DNA from: Candidatus Omnitrophota bacterium
GTDB lineage: Bacteria; Omnitrophota; Gorgyraeia; Gygaellales; Profunditerraquicolaceae
NCBI GenBank assembly: GCA_903907475.1
Contig: CAIVOB010000143.1
Location: 1 to 8,761, forward strand
Reading direction: 5' to 3'
Length of the DNA stretch: 8,761 nt
The notes beneath the pieces were generated by a model. It saw only the letters and a program-made list of their open reading frames with translations. It had not been told where the DNA came from and searched no databases. A program made the translations under genes and the position numbers. This document shows, piece after piece, positions 1 to 7,073 of this stretch. Each line of letters starts with the position of its first letter. The stretch's first letter is position 1.

Positions 1-396
1 ACCCACGGTAATATTTCGAATCGCTTCCGAACTCAATAACGCCTGAAGATCGCCCTGAAAATCTTCTTTCGGGCCAGCGATAAGATTAATAAACTTTCCT
101 AATTCTTCTTGGCTTAATCCCGCGAAGAAAGTAAGTTTTTCAATATTACGTTCTTTAAGATAAAGAATTGCCGGGCGCAAGAGTTTGCTTAAATCAAAGA
201 AAATTTCTTTTTCAAAAGCCAGCTCCTCTCCCACGATACCAATCGTAATCTCTGCGTGATTTAAAAAAGCGTCCTTCCAGGCCGCATAAGCCTTTTCTAA
301 AGACTTGTGAAACATCGGATGTTTTGGCCCATACATCTTAAAAGTCTGCAAAGAAGCCAATAACCCTTTAAAAGCTACTTCAATATCAATTAACAT
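1..396 (-). CDS. Helical-repeat-type protein of unknown function, N-terminal 132 residues (runs off left edge)
   Basis: An open frame of 132 codons continues past base 1 without a stop, so only the N-terminus is present. It starts at an ATG at 396-394, preceded by a clear AGGAG (401-405) four bases upstream. The start overlaps the end of the preceding gene by 11 bp, which suggests translational coupling. I do not recognise a named family. The sequence aligns by eye with the N-terminus of the upstream gene: YGPKHPMFHKSLEK matches YPKDHPYFIKSVEK. Later, LKERNIEKLTFFAGLSQEEL matches the neighbour's LHQRKIKSIEIKAGITTAEL. Similar N-terminal modules are, from memory, seen ahead of HEAT-repeat or HD-type domains in other bacteria, so the missing part may carry such a domain. 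No signal peptide or membrane segment is seen. The reading frame is certain; the function is unknown. Confidence 0.82.
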   Translation of the reverse strand, partial: MLIDIEVAFKGLLASLQTFKMYGPKHPMFHKSLEKAYAAWKDAFLNHAEITIGIVGEELAFEKEIFFDLSKLLRPAILYLKERNIEKLTFFAGLSQEELGKFINLIAGPKEDFQGDLQALLSSEAIRNITVG

Positions 397-2287
397 CCCA
401 CTCCTTTAAGATTTTTTTAGCAGCAAATCGTAATTGCTTGTTCCAAAAGAATCTCCGCGCGGAGATTTTTTTAATCTGCGACGCGCTTTCTTTTAAATCT
501 AAAGCATAAATTATCTGTAAATTATCAATAATAATCTTATTTTTATTTCCCCAGGGGCTTGGAAGACCTAAAAGCAAACCGATAACTTTTTCTTTCCCTT
601 GAGGATCCAATACGATTACAGAAACTAATTCTTTTTTTAAAGTTACGGAAGCTGTATCTAATTGACGCATTAAAAATGCCACATTGACCTTGCGCATTTT
701 CTTCAAAGCTTTCAAAACTTCAATTTTCACAAGCTCATTGGCAGAAGTATAAATATATTCTAAAATCACCGCGACTCTAAAAACTTCCAACTGGCTAAGC
801 GCGTTAACCAAACTAAATAAAAACTCTAAATCCTGCAGTTTAGCTTCTATCCTTTCATAAAAAATACCCAGCTCGTTAGCAAATAATCTTAAATATAAAT
901 TAAGAATCTGTTTATCTACTTTTTTAGCGGAAAATATTTTATCTAAATAAAAGTTTATATTCTGGCTCGGAGCGATAATAAGATCCAGTAGAAACTCTTG
1001 CTCCGAGCTAAGCTCTGCGTTTAAAACTCTATTTTCCACAACCATCGCAAACTTTTTTTCAAAATTAAGCAATACCTCCAAACGCTCTTTTTTACGGATT
1101 GTCAAAGCTCGCCAAAGATCTTTTAAAAAATCCAGAGCATTATCCTGAAAGATGCCGGGTAATTGACTTTCTAAAACCGTAATCACCAGGCCTAAGCTAT
1201 CTTTATCTAAATCCGTGGAGAGTAAAGTTAAAATTATATAGTAATAATTATCACGCAGTAATTTTGCATCAAAAACTAAATTTCCGGAGAAGGAAATATC
1301 TTTAACTAACGATTCTAAGGTTGACCGATAAACTGCCGATAACGAATTTTCCTGATTAGAGCTCAAAAGATTTAAGATTTTTTTAGCCACGCCAGGATTA
1401 TCATTAAGATTTTGTCTTTTATTTATTTTTTGCATAAAATTATCCGGGATCATGACTGAACTATCCTGACCAGAAATTTTTGAAAAAAGCTGCAAGCTTA
1501 AGGCGTCGAAATTATCTTCTTGGAGCAACCCATCCCAAAAGAGCGCACTAAAATCATCCTGGTTCAAACCTTTAAAAACCGGGTCAAATTTTTCAAGTTT
1601 AACGGCATTAACAAATTTTTTATTTCGTAACAACCACAAGAAAACATCTTTCATGCATTTGTCGAATTTTTCTTTATCTTTATTTTTCAAACTAATTAAA
1701 AAATCATTAATATTCCCGGAAACATCCGTACCCGTAAAAAGATCCTTCTCATTGACCTGTTTAATTAAAGAGCCAAAAGTATCGGCTAATTCAAATAATT
1801 TCGCGCCATCATTTTTACGTGCGGCATCTTTAAGCATATAAGCCCAAAGATCGGTACACTCCTGGCCTTGGGCTTGTAAAAAGACAGAATAATCTAATTC
1901 TTCCAGTGCTAAATGCGCTAAAGGCTCTTGCGCTAAAATGGCGTTAATTCCACCATTTTTTAGAATTTCTTTGATCGGAAGCGAAAGCAAAGAAAGAAAA
2001 CTAACCAGCTCCGCGGTAGTAATACCCGCTTTAATTTCAATACTTTTAATTTTACGCTGGTGAAGAATACGTGATAATTCACTATAAAGTTCATTTTTTG
2101 ACCAAACTTTACCATCAACCATCACGCCATTATCAGTGACCCCGATCTTTAAAGAACGGCAGGCCTCCAAAGTCAAATCAAGTTGTAATTTAAATTTTTC
2201 TACGGATTTAATAAAATAAGGATGGTCTTTCGGATAAGAAAAGGCGTTGGTAAGTACGACTCTAAAGGAACGAAAAAAATTTTCCAT
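386..2287 (-). CDS. Large helical (HEAT-like) repeat protein of unknown function
   Basis: A 633-residue protein, if it begins at the ATG at 2287. The open frame extends to TTG codons at 2344 and 2341 and to a GTG at 2305, and none of these starts has a convincing ribosome binding site. I prefer the ATG because alignment with the downstream paralogue puts the conserved motif at about the same distance from the N-terminus. Residues 1 to about 130 are the module shared with that paralogue, including YPKDHPYFIKSVEK at 18-31. The rest is almost entirely predicted alpha helix rich in Leu, Lys and Phe. The last 130 residues read as short helix pairs of the HEAT/armadillo kind (for example around VKIEVLKALKKMRKVNVAFL). 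No catalytic motif, membrane segment or signal peptide is visible. It is probably a cytoplasmic scaffold or partner-binding protein, by inference only. It sits downstream of nfnB, separated by a terminator-like palindrome, so a link to hydrogen metabolism is not implied. Confidence 0.8.
   Translation of the reverse strand: MENFFRSFRVVLTNAFSYPKDHPYFIKSVEKFKLQLDLTLEACRSLKIGVTDNGVMVDGKVWSKNELYSELSRILHQRKIKSIEIKAGITTAELVSFLSLLSLPIKEILKNGGINAILAQEPLAHLALEELDYSVFLQAQGQECTDLWAYMLKDAARKNDGAKLFELADTFGSLIKQVNEKDLFTGTDVSGNINDFLISLKNKDKEKFDKCMKDVFLWLLRNKKFVNAVKLEKFDPVFKGLNQDDFSALFWDGLLQEDNFDALSLQLFSKISGQDSSVMIPDNFMQKINKRQNLNDNPGVAKKILNLLSSNQENSLSAVYRSTLESLVKDISFSGNLVFDAKLLRDNYYYIILTLLSTDLDKDSLGLVITVLESQLPGIFQDNALDFLKDLWRALTIRKKERLEVLLNFEKKFAMVVENRVLNAELSSEQEFLLDLIIAPSQNINFYLDKIFSAKKVDKQILNLYLRLFANELGIFYERIEAKLQDLEFLFSLVNALSQLEVFRVAVILEYIYTSANELVKIEVLKALKKMRKVNVAFLMRQLDTASVTLKKELVSVIVLDPQGKEKVIGLLLGLPSPWGNKNKIIIDNLQIIYALDLKESASQIKKISARRFFWNKQLRFAAKKILKEWDVN
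401..405 (-). promoter_or_regulatory. Ribosome binding site for the partial left-edge gene
   Basis: AGGAG on the minus strand lies four bases before the ATG at 396, inside the 3' end of the upstream gene. It is the strongest Shine-Dalgarno match in this part of the window and fixes the start of the partial gene. Confidence 0.7.
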
Positions 2288-2343
2288 CAATTGATCATTA
2301 TCCACGGGTATTATTTTACAACTTCTTGTATCTAACTGCAACA

Positions 2344-2397
2344 AAAAATAAAGGGGACGGTTCTATTTAAATAAATAGAACCGTCCCCTTTATTTTT
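2344..2397. repeat. Perfect long palindrome, REP-like element
   Basis: Two perfectly complementary 25-base arms (2344-2368 and 2373-2397) enclose a 4-base AAAT loop. The arm core is AAAGGGGACGGTTCTATTT. From memory, GGGGACGGTTC palindromes occur as dispersed copies in many bacterial genomes, often near IS200-like REP-associated tyrosine transposases. No such gene is in this window, and only one copy is present here. The element lies in the nfnB to helical-repeat-protein gap and abuts the longest possible start of the latter gene, so it may have inserted into that gene's promoter or leader. Confidence 0.8.
2344..2397 (-). terminator. Probable rho-independent terminator after nfnB
   Basis: Read as minus-strand RNA, the 25-bp stem with a GGGGACGG/CCGTCCCC core ends in a U-rich 3' arm (TTTATTTTTT), about 70 bases past the nfnB stop. 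This has the shape of an intrinsic terminator for the nfnAB transcript. The U-rich run is part of the stem and the arms are symmetrical, so it could act in both directions. It may have arisen from a repeat insertion rather than as a dedicated terminator. Confidence 0.55.
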
Positions 2398-2465
2398 AAT
2401 CCAATACTCAATTACGCTTTTAAAATCTTTCGAACCTTAAGAACCGCAGCATTAGTAAAAACATG

Positions 2466-3878
2466 TCAAGAATTATCAATCATCGCCCGGGCGGCTTTCT
2501 TGGCCATACCCAGCGCTTCAATCACCGTGCCTTCTCCCCCAACAATATCTCCTCCGGCAAAAACATTTTTCAGCGAAGTTTCCATATTTTCAGGGTTAAC
2601 GATAATATCCTTATATTTATCCGTGACTAAATCCGGCGTCAGACCGGTTAAAATCTGGTTCGCTTCTAAACCAATCGCCACCACCGCCAAATCGCAATCA
2701 AGTTCAAAATCACTATCTTTAATGGCTACCGGCCGTTTTCTGCCAGAGGCATCCGCATCACCTAATTGGCAATTAAGACATTTTAATTTTTGCACAAAAC
2801 CATCTTCATCACCAAGAAATTCCTGCGGCTGGGTAAGAAATTTAAAACGTACTCCTTCTTCTTGAGCGTGTTTAATTTCGAATCTTCGCGCGGGTAACTC
2901 TGCTTCCGTGCGCCGATAAACAATCTGCACATCCGGCCGCAAAGCATTAATTTTCTGTAAACGCACAGCGCATCTGGCCGCATCAAGAGCAGTATTTCCG
3001 CCGCCAATAACCAAAACGTGCGCTCCGATATTTACCGGGGTATGATAGCGCGGAAATTTATCCGCCGACATCAGGTTTATGCGCGTTAAGAATTCATTCG
3101 CTGAATAAATATTACAAAAGTTCTCACCGTGAATCCCTAAAAATCCCGGGACCCCAGCCCCTAAACCTAAAAATATTTTATTAAATCCTTGAGCAAATAA
3201 CTCCTTAAGCGTAATTGTTTTACCCACCAAAAAATTAGTCCGGAATTCTACTCCCAATTTACTTAAATAATTAATCTCGGCAGCGAGAATATCACGCGGC
3301 AAGCGAAAACTCGGGATTCCATAACCTAAAACTCCACCGCAACTCTGTAAACTTTCAAAAACCGTAACCTTAATCCCTTCTCTGGCCAATTCACCAGCGC
3401 AACATAAGCCTGCCGGGCCGCTTCCAACTACTGCCACCTTTAACCCGGAAAACTTCGGATGCTTTTCTACTTTTGGTTCTAAATTATTCCGCATTCCATA
3501 ATCACCGATAAATCTTTCCAAGAAATGAATGTTAATTGCTTCAAAACTAGCGTAGGAAGATTTATTTTTATTTAGCACGCAAGCCTTGCGGCATTGATAT
3601 TCCGCCGGGCAAACTCTCCCGCAAATAGAAGGGAAGTTATTCATTAAACGAATCGTAAAATAAGCGCCAGCATAATTATGCTTACTCAGCTGCCAAATAA
3701 ATTTCTTGATATCAATATTTACCGGACAACCCGTGATACAGGCCGGATTCTTGCATTGCAGGCAACGGCTGGCCTCAGAAATCGCCTCTTCTTGAGAATA
3801 ACCCCTCACCGCTTCCTGAAACCCCTTAATTCTTTCTTCCGCGGGCAATTCATTTGCTTCCACCGGATCCTTCGCCAT
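2466..3878 (-). CDS. nfnB: NADH-dependent reduced ferredoxin:NADP+ oxidoreductase, large subunit NfnB (GltD-like)
   Basis: A 470-residue flavoprotein of the glutamate-synthase small-chain superfamily, the usual length for NfnB (also called SudA). In the family, NfnB binds FAD and two [4Fe-4S] clusters, reacts with NADP(H) and ferredoxin, and bifurcates electrons with NfnA. The N-terminal ferredoxin-like region has C39, C42, C47, C51 (CX2CX4CX3C) and C86, C90, C96, C100. A Rossmann FAD motif GSGPAG is at 152-157. A second nucleotide-binding motif, GGGNTALDAAR, is at 292-302, and the C-terminal AGGD/EALGMAKKAA flavin signature is near 441-463. The ATG lies 3 bp after the nfnA stop, with AGGA about 10 bases upstream. 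Ferredoxin-dependent sulfide dehydrogenase or a stand-alone GltD-like protein are alternatives. The adjacent PyrK-like nfnA and the absence of a GltB large subunit make Nfn the best call. Confidence 0.9.
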   Translation of the reverse strand: MAKDPVEANELPAEERIKGFQEAVRGYSQEEAISEASRCLQCKNPACITGCPVNIDIKKFIWQLSKHNYAGAYFTIRLMNNFPSICGRVCPAEYQCRKACVLNKNKSSYASFEAINIHFLERFIGDYGMRNNLEPKVEKHPKFSGLKVAVVGSGPAGLCCAGELAREGIKVTVFESLQSCGGVLGYGIPSFRLPRDILAAEINYLSKLGVEFRTNFLVGKTITLKELFAQGFNKIFLGLGAGVPGFLGIHGENFCNIYSANEFLTRINLMSADKFPRYHTPVNIGAHVLVIGGGNTALDAARCAVRLQKINALRPDVQIVYRRTEAELPARRFEIKHAQEEGVRFKFLTQPQEFLGDEDGFVQKLKCLNCQLGDADASGRKRPVAIKDSDFELDCDLAVVAIGLEANQILTGLTPDLVTDKYKDIIVNPENMETSLKNVFAGGDIVGGEGTVIEALGMAKKAARAMIDNS

Positions 3879-3881
3879 AAT

Positions 3882-4706
3882 TTAAAATCCTAACTTGCAA
3901 ATATGCTGCTCTTTCTTAGCGTACATTGTATTTCTTCTGCTAAGTTCTTCCCAATCAATTTTACTAGCGTCAAACTCTGGACCATCCACGCAACTAAATT
4001 TAATCTTTCCATCCACTGTAACCCGGCAGCACCCGCACATCCCGGTCGCATCAACCATTAAAGCATTCAGCGAGACAATTACCGGGGCTTTAAAATTTTT
4101 ACTTATTTCGGCCACCTTTTTCATCATCGGCAGTGGCCCCACAGCATAAACTAAATCATACTGATTTTCTTTTAAATGCTTTTCTAAAGCTACGGTAGTA
4201 AAACCTTTTTCTCCGCTTGAACCATCATCAGTCAGAACCTCTAAAACACTGGAGAAACTCTGTAACTCCTTTTCTAAAATTAACAACGCTTTAGTTTTAG
4301 CCCCCAGGATTGTCGTTAGATTATTACCAGCAGCTTTTAATGCCTTAGCCACCGGTAGAATTTCGGCGATCCCCACTCCCCCTCCGACAAGAATAACTTT
4401 TCCATAATTCTTAATTAACGTCGGATGACCCAAAGGGCCCAACAAAGCGTATAAGCTATCTCCGGCATTTAAACTCCCCAAAGTTTTAGTTGTTAAACCC
4501 GCCTCCTGAAAAATAAGAGTAATCGTCCCGGATTGAGGATCCGCGCAAACCACCGTTAGCGGGATTCGCTCTCCGTTTTTACAACTCATTACTACTACAA
4601 ATTCACCCGCCCGGACTTTTTGACTGATCTCTAGCGCGCTTAAAACCAATCTTACAATCCTAACTCCGGCATAATCCACCAATACTTCTTTAGCAATAAT
4701 TTTCAT
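3882..4706 (-). CDS. nfnA: NADH-dependent reduced ferredoxin:NADP+ oxidoreductase, small subunit NfnA
   Basis: A 274-residue ferredoxin-NADP reductase/PyrK-type flavoprotein. In the Nfn complex this subunit binds FAD, one [2Fe-2S] cluster and NAD(H). The FAD-binding barrel includes RIPLTVV at 47-53 and GPLGHP at 90-95. The nucleotide-binding half opens with VGGGVGIAEILPVAKAL at 107-123 and contains YAVGPLPMM near 187-195. The C-terminal cluster motif is D219-X4-C224-X2-C227-X11-C239. Asp occupies the first ligand position, which fits Nfn, whose [2Fe-2S] cluster is known to use one Asp and three Cys. An extra Cys (C226) sits in the middle. The start is an ATG, and the nearest Shine-Dalgarno-like AAAGG (4720-4724) is rather far away at 13 bases. 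A promoter-like sequence lies 60 to 90 bases upstream. A dihydroorotate dehydrogenase electron-transfer subunit (PyrK) is unlikely given the nfnB partner. Confidence 0.9.
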   Translation of the reverse strand: MKIIAKEVLVDYAGVRIVRLVLSALEISQKVRAGEFVVVMSCKNGERIPLTVVCADPQSGTITLIFQEAGLTTKTLGSLNAGDSLYALLGPLGHPTLIKNYGKVILVGGGVGIAEILPVAKALKAAGNNLTTILGAKTKALLILEKELQSFSSVLEVLTDDGSSGEKGFTTVALEKHLKENQYDLVYAVGPLPMMKKVAEISKNFKAPVIVSLNALMVDATGMCGCCRVTVDGKIKFSCVDGPEFDASKIDWEELSRRNTMYAKKEQHICKLGF

Positions 4707-4765
4707 AAATATTTATTTACCTTTAGCTTACCTAAAATAACACATTTTTTAATTATGCTACTAAC

Positions 4766-4794
4766 TTTATACTACTTCTTATTACCTTTGTCAA
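4766..4794 (-). promoter_or_regulatory. Sigma70-type promoter for nfnAB, overlapping the hydF 3' end
   Basis: On the minus strand, TTGACA (4794-4789) is followed after exactly 17 bp by TATAAA (4771-4766): a consensus -35 box and a five-of-six -10 box at optimal spacing. The -35 lies in the hydF codons for F406-D407-K408. The expected transcription start, near 4759, falls in the 65-bp gap ahead of nfnA. This would give nfnAB their own transcript in addition to read-through from hydGEF. The call rests on sequence alone, and chance matches are commoner in AT-rich DNA. Confidence 0.6.
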
Positions 4795-6010
4795 ATTGCA
4801 TATCCAATTTGACTAAACCCTCTTTAAAAGGCAAAACAACTCGCTCTAAAATTCCCGAAAGATAAGCCATTAATATCCCATAATTCGTAATTGCCACTTT
4901 TGCTTTTTTTGCCAGTTGAATACGGTGCATAATCTCCCCGCGATTAACCATGCAACCGCCGCAGGCGATAATCAATTTATAACGGCGAAGGTCCTGCGGG
5001 AAATCTCCTCCGGCAACCACTTCATAATGCAAATCTTTTTTAGTGTAATTTAATAACCAGGTGGGAATTTTAGTTCGTCCGATATCTTCCGCTTGCACAT
5101 GATGCGTACAAGCCTCAGCAATTAAAATTTCATCGCCATCTTTTAAATCTTCTAACGCCCACACCCCCCGGACATAAGCCTCTAAATCCCCTTTGTGCCG
5201 GGCAAAAATTACGGAAAATGAAGTTAACGGCACCTGCTGCGGAAGAATCTCTGCTACCGTTTCAAAAACCTGAGAATCCGTGATCACTAACTTTGGCTTT
5301 TGTTTTAAATCTTTCAGACAATCTAAAAGTTCAGTTTCCTTGACCACCGAAACTACCGCGGAATTATCCAAACATTCACGCAATACCTGTACCTGAGGTA
5401 AAATTAATCGCCCCTGCGGCATCGCGCTATCAATTGGACAAACTAAAATCACCACATCCTTGGGCTTTATAATATCCGCGACTAAAGGAATCGGTGACCA
5501 ATTGCCGGGAGCCAAATCCATAATCTTCTCTTTTAAAACATTAATTCCTGTGTTAGCTTGCGCGCTTACCTTTAAAAAAGGAAAATTATTTCTTACTAAA
5601 TAATCCTCGGCGGCACTACCCGTTAAATCACTTTTATTTATCACAAATAAGAAAGGTAACTTTTTAGCTTGAAAAGTTTTCACCAATTCCTCTTCAAAAT
5701 CATTAATTACGATATCCGGACTAACAACCACCAGGCCTAAATCAGTTTTTCTTAATACTACCAAAGTACGTTTAATTCTTTCTTCCCCTAATACTCCCTG
5801 GTCATCAATCCCCGCAGTATCAATTAACATGCACGGCCCAATGGGTAAAATCTCCATCGCCTTATACACCGGATCAGTGGTCGTCCCGGCAACCGCGGAA
5901 ACAATCGCCGTATCTTGGCCGGTAAGCGCGTTAATTAAACTCGATTTTCCGGTATTCCTTCTTCCAAAGATTCCGATATGCAAACGATTACTTGCCGGTG
6001 TTTTATACAT
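4772..6010 (-). CDS. hydF: [FeFe]-hydrogenase H-cluster maturation GTPase HydF
   Basis: A 412-residue protein of normal HydF length. HydF is the scaffold that receives the products of HydE and HydG and transfers the 2Fe subcluster to apo-hydrogenase. The GTPase domain has a Walker A motif GRRNTGKS (16-23), a TTT switch (43-45), DTAG (64-67), NKSD (125-128) and SAQ (149-151). A central dimerisation domain follows. The cluster domain has the signature AEACTHH (298-304), then DIGRTKIP, then ACGGCM (349-354). The expected cluster ligands C301, C350 and C353 are present, but the His usually preceding CGGC is Ala349. E299, two residues before C301, matches the position of the carboxylate ligand reported for Thermosipho HydF. 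The start ATG overlaps the hydE end by 8 bp, with AGGCGG (6017-6022) six bases upstream. Family assignment is secure. Confidence 0.96.
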   Translation of the reverse strand: MYKTPASNRLHIGIFGRRNTGKSSLINALTGQDTAIVSAVAGTTTDPVYKAMEILPIGPCMLIDTAGIDDQGVLGEERIKRTLVVLRKTDLGLVVVSPDIVINDFEEELVKTFQAKKLPFLFVINKSDLTGSAAEDYLVRNNFPFLKVSAQANTGINVLKEKIMDLAPGNWSPIPLVADIIKPKDVVILVCPIDSAMPQGRLILPQVQVLRECLDNSAVVSVVKETELLDCLKDLKQKPKLVITDSQVFETVAEILPQQVPLTSFSVIFARHKGDLEAYVRGVWALEDLKDGDEILIAEACTHHVQAEDIGRTKIPTWLLNYTKKDLHYEVVAGGDFPQDLRRYKLIIACGGCMVNRGEIMHRIQLAKKAKVAITNYGILMAYLSGILERVVLPFKEGLVKLDMQFDKGNKK

Positions 6011-7073
6011 TTAAAACCGCCTTTTTAAATTTTAAAGCGTCTCCCCGAGAATAATCAATAAACCGCCCCAAGCTTTTGGCCATCTTGTCCATACAAAAAT
6101 TACAAGCACCTACCGGTTCATCCACGCAACGTTTACCTGGATAAATCTCGTAAAGTTTCCTAAAAGGCTGCGGAGTAAAATTAGGCATTAAAACATTTGC
6201 CCCGCATTTTAAACCTTCGAGTCGATAATCTTTGTCTAAGCTGCCCAAAGCGGTAGTCGCCGGAAGAAAAGCATTTTTAGTCACAATCCGCGTTAACGCC
6301 AACGCTTTCAAGGTAAGCTGGAGCCTGCCATTTTGCTCTTGGGCAAACAAAGTCTCCTTGTGCGCAATAAATGGCCCGATGCCCACCATATCAAAATCAT
6401 TTTGCTTAAAAAATAAAATATCTTGCGCGATATTTTTTAAAGTTTGACCGGGTAAACCAATGATACACCCGGAACCGACTTGATACCCTAAACTGCGTAA
6501 ATTAGTAAGGCAATTTAAGCGCCGGGTAAAACTCATCCCCGAATGCGTCTTAAGATATAAACCTTCATCCGCGCTTTCGATCTTAAGTAAATAACGGTCT
6601 GCTCCCGCCTCTTTCCAAAGACGATAATCGCCGGCATCCCTTTCCCCCAGTGAAAGCGTAATCGCGATATCATATTGGGATTTAATGCTTAAAATAATTT
6701 CTTTTAACCATAAAACATCCAGCCCCTCATCCTCTCCGGACTGCAAAACTAAGGTTTTAATATTACCCGCGGCTAGGTAAGCAACACTTTCCAATAACTC
6801 TTCTTTACTCATACGGTAACGCGTTAATTTATGATTATTTTTATTTAACCCGCAATAAAAACATTCCCGACAGCAATAATTAGAAAACTCGATAATCCCG
6901 CGTAAAAAAATACCCGCGCCACAAAATTCTTGACGGATTTTATCCGCGTAAGAAAATAATTCCTTTAACTCTTCCTGACGATTAAGATTTAAGATTTGCT
7001 CTAAATCTTCAAGGCGCGGCGAATCCGCAAGAGAAATTTCATTTAAAAGTTTAGCTAAATTAGACATATTCAT
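6003..7073 (-). CDS. hydE: [FeFe]-hydrogenase H-cluster maturation radical SAM enzyme HydE
   Basis: A 356-residue radical SAM TIM-barrel protein. HydE acts on the Fe(CO)2(CN)-cysteine synthon made by HydG on the way to the dithiolate-bridged diiron site. The SAM cluster motif is C67-X3-C71-X2-C74 within NYCCRECFYCGL. QSGEDEG (111-117) fits a SAM-contacting strand. The secondary C-terminal cluster motif C316-X7-C324-X2-C327, present in many but not all HydE proteins, is intact here. It overlaps hydG by 14 bp and hydF by 8 bp. GGAG (7080-7083), six bases before the ATG at 7073, supports that start over the second ATG at 7067. BioB and PylB are related, but the hydG and hydF neighbours and the C-terminal motif make HydE clear. 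Confidence 0.95.
   Translation of the reverse strand: MNMSNLAKLLNEISLADSPRLEDLEQILNLNRQEELKELFSYADKIRQEFCGAGIFLRGIIEFSNYCCRECFYCGLNKNNHKLTRYRMSKEELLESVAYLAAGNIKTLVLQSGEDEGLDVLWLKEIILSIKSQYDIAITLSLGERDAGDYRLWKEAGADRYLLKIESADEGLYLKTHSGMSFTRRLNCLTNLRSLGYQVGSGCIIGLPGQTLKNIAQDILFFKQNDFDMVGIGPFIAHKETLFAQEQNGRLQLTLKALALTRIVTKNAFLPATTALGSLDKDYRLEGLKCGANVLMPNFTPQPFRKLYEIYPGKRCVDEPVGACNFCMDKMAKSLGRFIDYSRGDALKFKKAVLNV

Noticed and set aside
2412..2465. In-frame continuation of nfnB past its TGA: 17 sense codons ending in KVRKILKA, then TAA
   Set aside because: NfnB is already full length at 470 residues, no recoding signal is visible, and a 17-codon extension is expected by chance. It could be a relic of a longer C-terminus, but nothing supports read-through.
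2464..2469. TTGACA overlapping the nfnB stop, as a possible -35 box for the helical-repeat gene
   Set aside because: No -10-like hexamer lies at 16 to 18 bp, and the palindrome downstream would tend to terminate such a transcript.
2500..2865. Plus-strand open frame of 121 codons opposite nfnB
   Set aside because: It lies wholly antisense to a well-supported gene, is Ser/Pro-rich as antisense frames often are, and has no ribosome site. The other plus-strand frames at 1653-1841, 3678-3893, 3895-4149, 5829-6014 and 6232-6447 fail for the same reason.
2466..3878. Glutamate synthase small subunit (GltD) as the identity of this gene
   Set aside because: The sequence is GltD-like throughout, but no large GltB gene is adjacent. 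The directly coupled PyrK-like partner with an Asp-Cys3 cluster motif is diagnostic of the Nfn pair.
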